Below, in pieces: positions 62,789 through 64,000 of a stretch of 64,000 nt of DNA. The position numbers were made by a program, and so were the translations under genes. Positions within the stretch are counted from its first letter, which is position 1; the number at the start of each line of letters is the position of its first letter. The DNA is taken from contig OU452198.1 in assembly GCA_911728435.2 (NCBI GenBank), positions 21,858,001 to 21,922,000 of the forward strand, given 5' to 3'. The DNA comes from Apoderus coryli (lineage: Eukaryota > Arthropoda > Insecta > Coleoptera > Attelabidae). The notes under the pieces are model-generated. The model searched no databases. It saw nothing but the letters and a program-made list of their open reading frames with translations, and was not told the origin of the DNA.

Positions 62789-63999
62789 GGACGCGAAACT
62801 TCTTAATTTATCGCCTAAAAGACTTCACAAACCATATACCACAAATGTTGCCACAACGGGACACATACTTGGAAGGCATTTCAGAAATACCTACACCATC
62901 TCCAAAAACTAAATGTTACGACGACGACGTGTTCTGCTTCCGTAAATTTCGAGAAATCCCTCTGTTTCACAATTAAAAAATCTTCTTTCCATACAAAAAC
63001 GTCAATTGCGTAAGAAGAAAACTGAGGCAACAGTTACGTATGCAAAGTGTTGATATCTTCAGTTTCAAATCAAAATATGCCGAAGCACTTTTTAACATGC
63101 AGATACACCACAAACCTGGTCGTCCTTGGACAAAAACTGAAAAGGACTTGAGTCTTTTGTCATATTATAAATCCCCAAGCGCCTATAAATATTGGCGAAG
63201 CAATTTAAAAAACTCTACGCCCAGTGTGTCAACTATTCGAGCCTGGATTAGTGACATTCCGTGCCTAGCTGGTTTTAATGAGGGTATTATTGAAGAACTA
63301 AAACGAAAAGTGTGTACCATGGAAGAAAATGAAAAATATTGTAATCTAATTTTTGACGAAATTTCTATCAAAAAATCCCTTCAATATTCGGCAAAATATT
63401 ATAAAATTGAAGGTTTTCATGACCACGGTGGGAACACAAGAAAAAATATGTTTGGTAGTCAAATAATGCTTTTTTTGTTACGAGGAATATACAAAAATTG
63501 AAAATATCGGCTAACATATTTTGTTTCTGCAACGGCAATGTCGGGCAAAGGGCTTAGGCCTAATTTAGAAAATGCGTTAACAATTCTTTTAGATATTGGA
63601 CTAAAAGTTGTAGCCGTCGTTTGCGATCAAGGCAAAAACAACCAATCCGCAATGAAAGCTCTTGGGGTGACCAGAGATAATCCGTTTTTTTTATATTGGT
63701 CAATCAAAAATATTTTCAATAGACGATGCTTTACATTTAATCAAAAATTTTAGAAATAATTTCCTGCATAACAGGTAATTGAGTAAATTTTGATGACATA
63801 AGAAATGCATATTTGGATTGACCAAAATAGTACTTCAAGCAGAAGTAAGATTACAATTAGTGAAGCCCATCTTAACCCAGATAATTTCCAAAAAATGAGT
63901 TGTAAATTGGCTACTCAAGTATTTAGCAATTCCGTCGCAGCAGCTATAAGAACTGCAGTTAGCACAATGAATTAGTGTCGCCGACTGCATTGCATGCAT
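62789..63999 (+). pseudogene. P-element-like transposase gene (decayed, runs to the window edge)
   Basis: After an acceptor-like TTTTAG at 62788 come frame fragments, then RKLRQQLRMQSVDIFSFKSK and the ORF 63040-63501 with PSVSTIRAWISDIPCLAGFN, CNLIFDEISIKKSLQYSAKY, IEGFHDHGG and QIMLFLLRGIYKN. A TGA at 63499 replaces the usual Trp codon and the frame goes on in phase to VVAVVCDQGKNNQSAMKALG. A frame change leads to SIDDALHLIKNFRNNF and, near 63835-63990, NPDNFQKMSCKLATQVFSNS. This is the RNase H-like catalytic and GTP-binding order of P/THAP9-type transposases. Confidence 0.75.
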
Positions 64000-64000
64000 A

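Overview
The window is AT-rich eukaryotic DNA, most likely from an insect. Beetles are a plausible guess because of the many dispersed repeats ending in ACACCCTGTATA, but the sequence does not prove it. Supporting signs are spliceosomal intron signals, arthropod-style TATA/Inr promoters (TCAGTT initiators), and arthropod-type Ty3/Gypsy, hAT, pogo, P and Polinton elements. No convincing intact single-copy host gene was found. Nearly everything is a mobile element or its debris, often nested.

Left flank (1-27,276). A Ty3/Gypsy element runs off the left edge (protease end of pol, gag, primer-binding site, start of an LTR). It is followed by a possible host exon, a TA-flanked MITE, two dispersed repeat families (R1 and R2, several copies each) and fragments of Jockey-like, hAT and Gypsy elements. 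A hAT transposase around 12.1-15.6 kb is interrupted by a 2.5-kb DNA transposon. A 1.6-kb relative of that transposon lies at 18.7-20.4 kb. A decayed copy of an elongin-A/TFIIS N-terminal domain lies at 21.1-21.5 kb. Short pieces of two opposed Gypsy elements precede the 5' half of a pogo-like transposase gene.

Polinton/Maverick (27,283-61,106). Both ends are defined: a 6-bp target duplication ATCAGT, terminal inverted repeats of about 0.86 kb, and AG...CT termini. Without later insertions it would be about 16.8 kb. It encodes a protein-primed DNA polymerase B, a chromodomain integrase, double-jelly-roll major capsid protein, penton-type minor capsid protein, adenain-like protease, packaging ATPase, a basic pX/pVI-like core protein, a parvovirus-type phospholipase A2 protein and several small proteins. 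Polymerase, integrase, protease and some accessory genes carry frame breaks; most virion-structure genes are open. It interrupts the pogo-like transposase gene, whose reading frame resumes on the far side at 61,113.

Layers inside the Polinton. The capsid gene is split by a 17-kb insertion (35,470-52,506). This insertion is a TG...CA-bounded sequence of about 2.8 kb, probably a solo LTR. It was itself hit by a 2.7-kb terminal-inverted-repeat DNA element and by a full-length Ty3/Gypsy retrotransposon (40,845-52,332). The Gypsy has 2,925-bp LTRs, open gag and pol, a clear -1 slippery site and a 4-bp target duplication. Equal LTR lengths and identical LTR ORFs make it the youngest layer.

Right flank (61,113-64,000). 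The rest of the pogo-like gene, a repeat-rich spacer, and a decayed P-element-like transposase gene running to the window edge.
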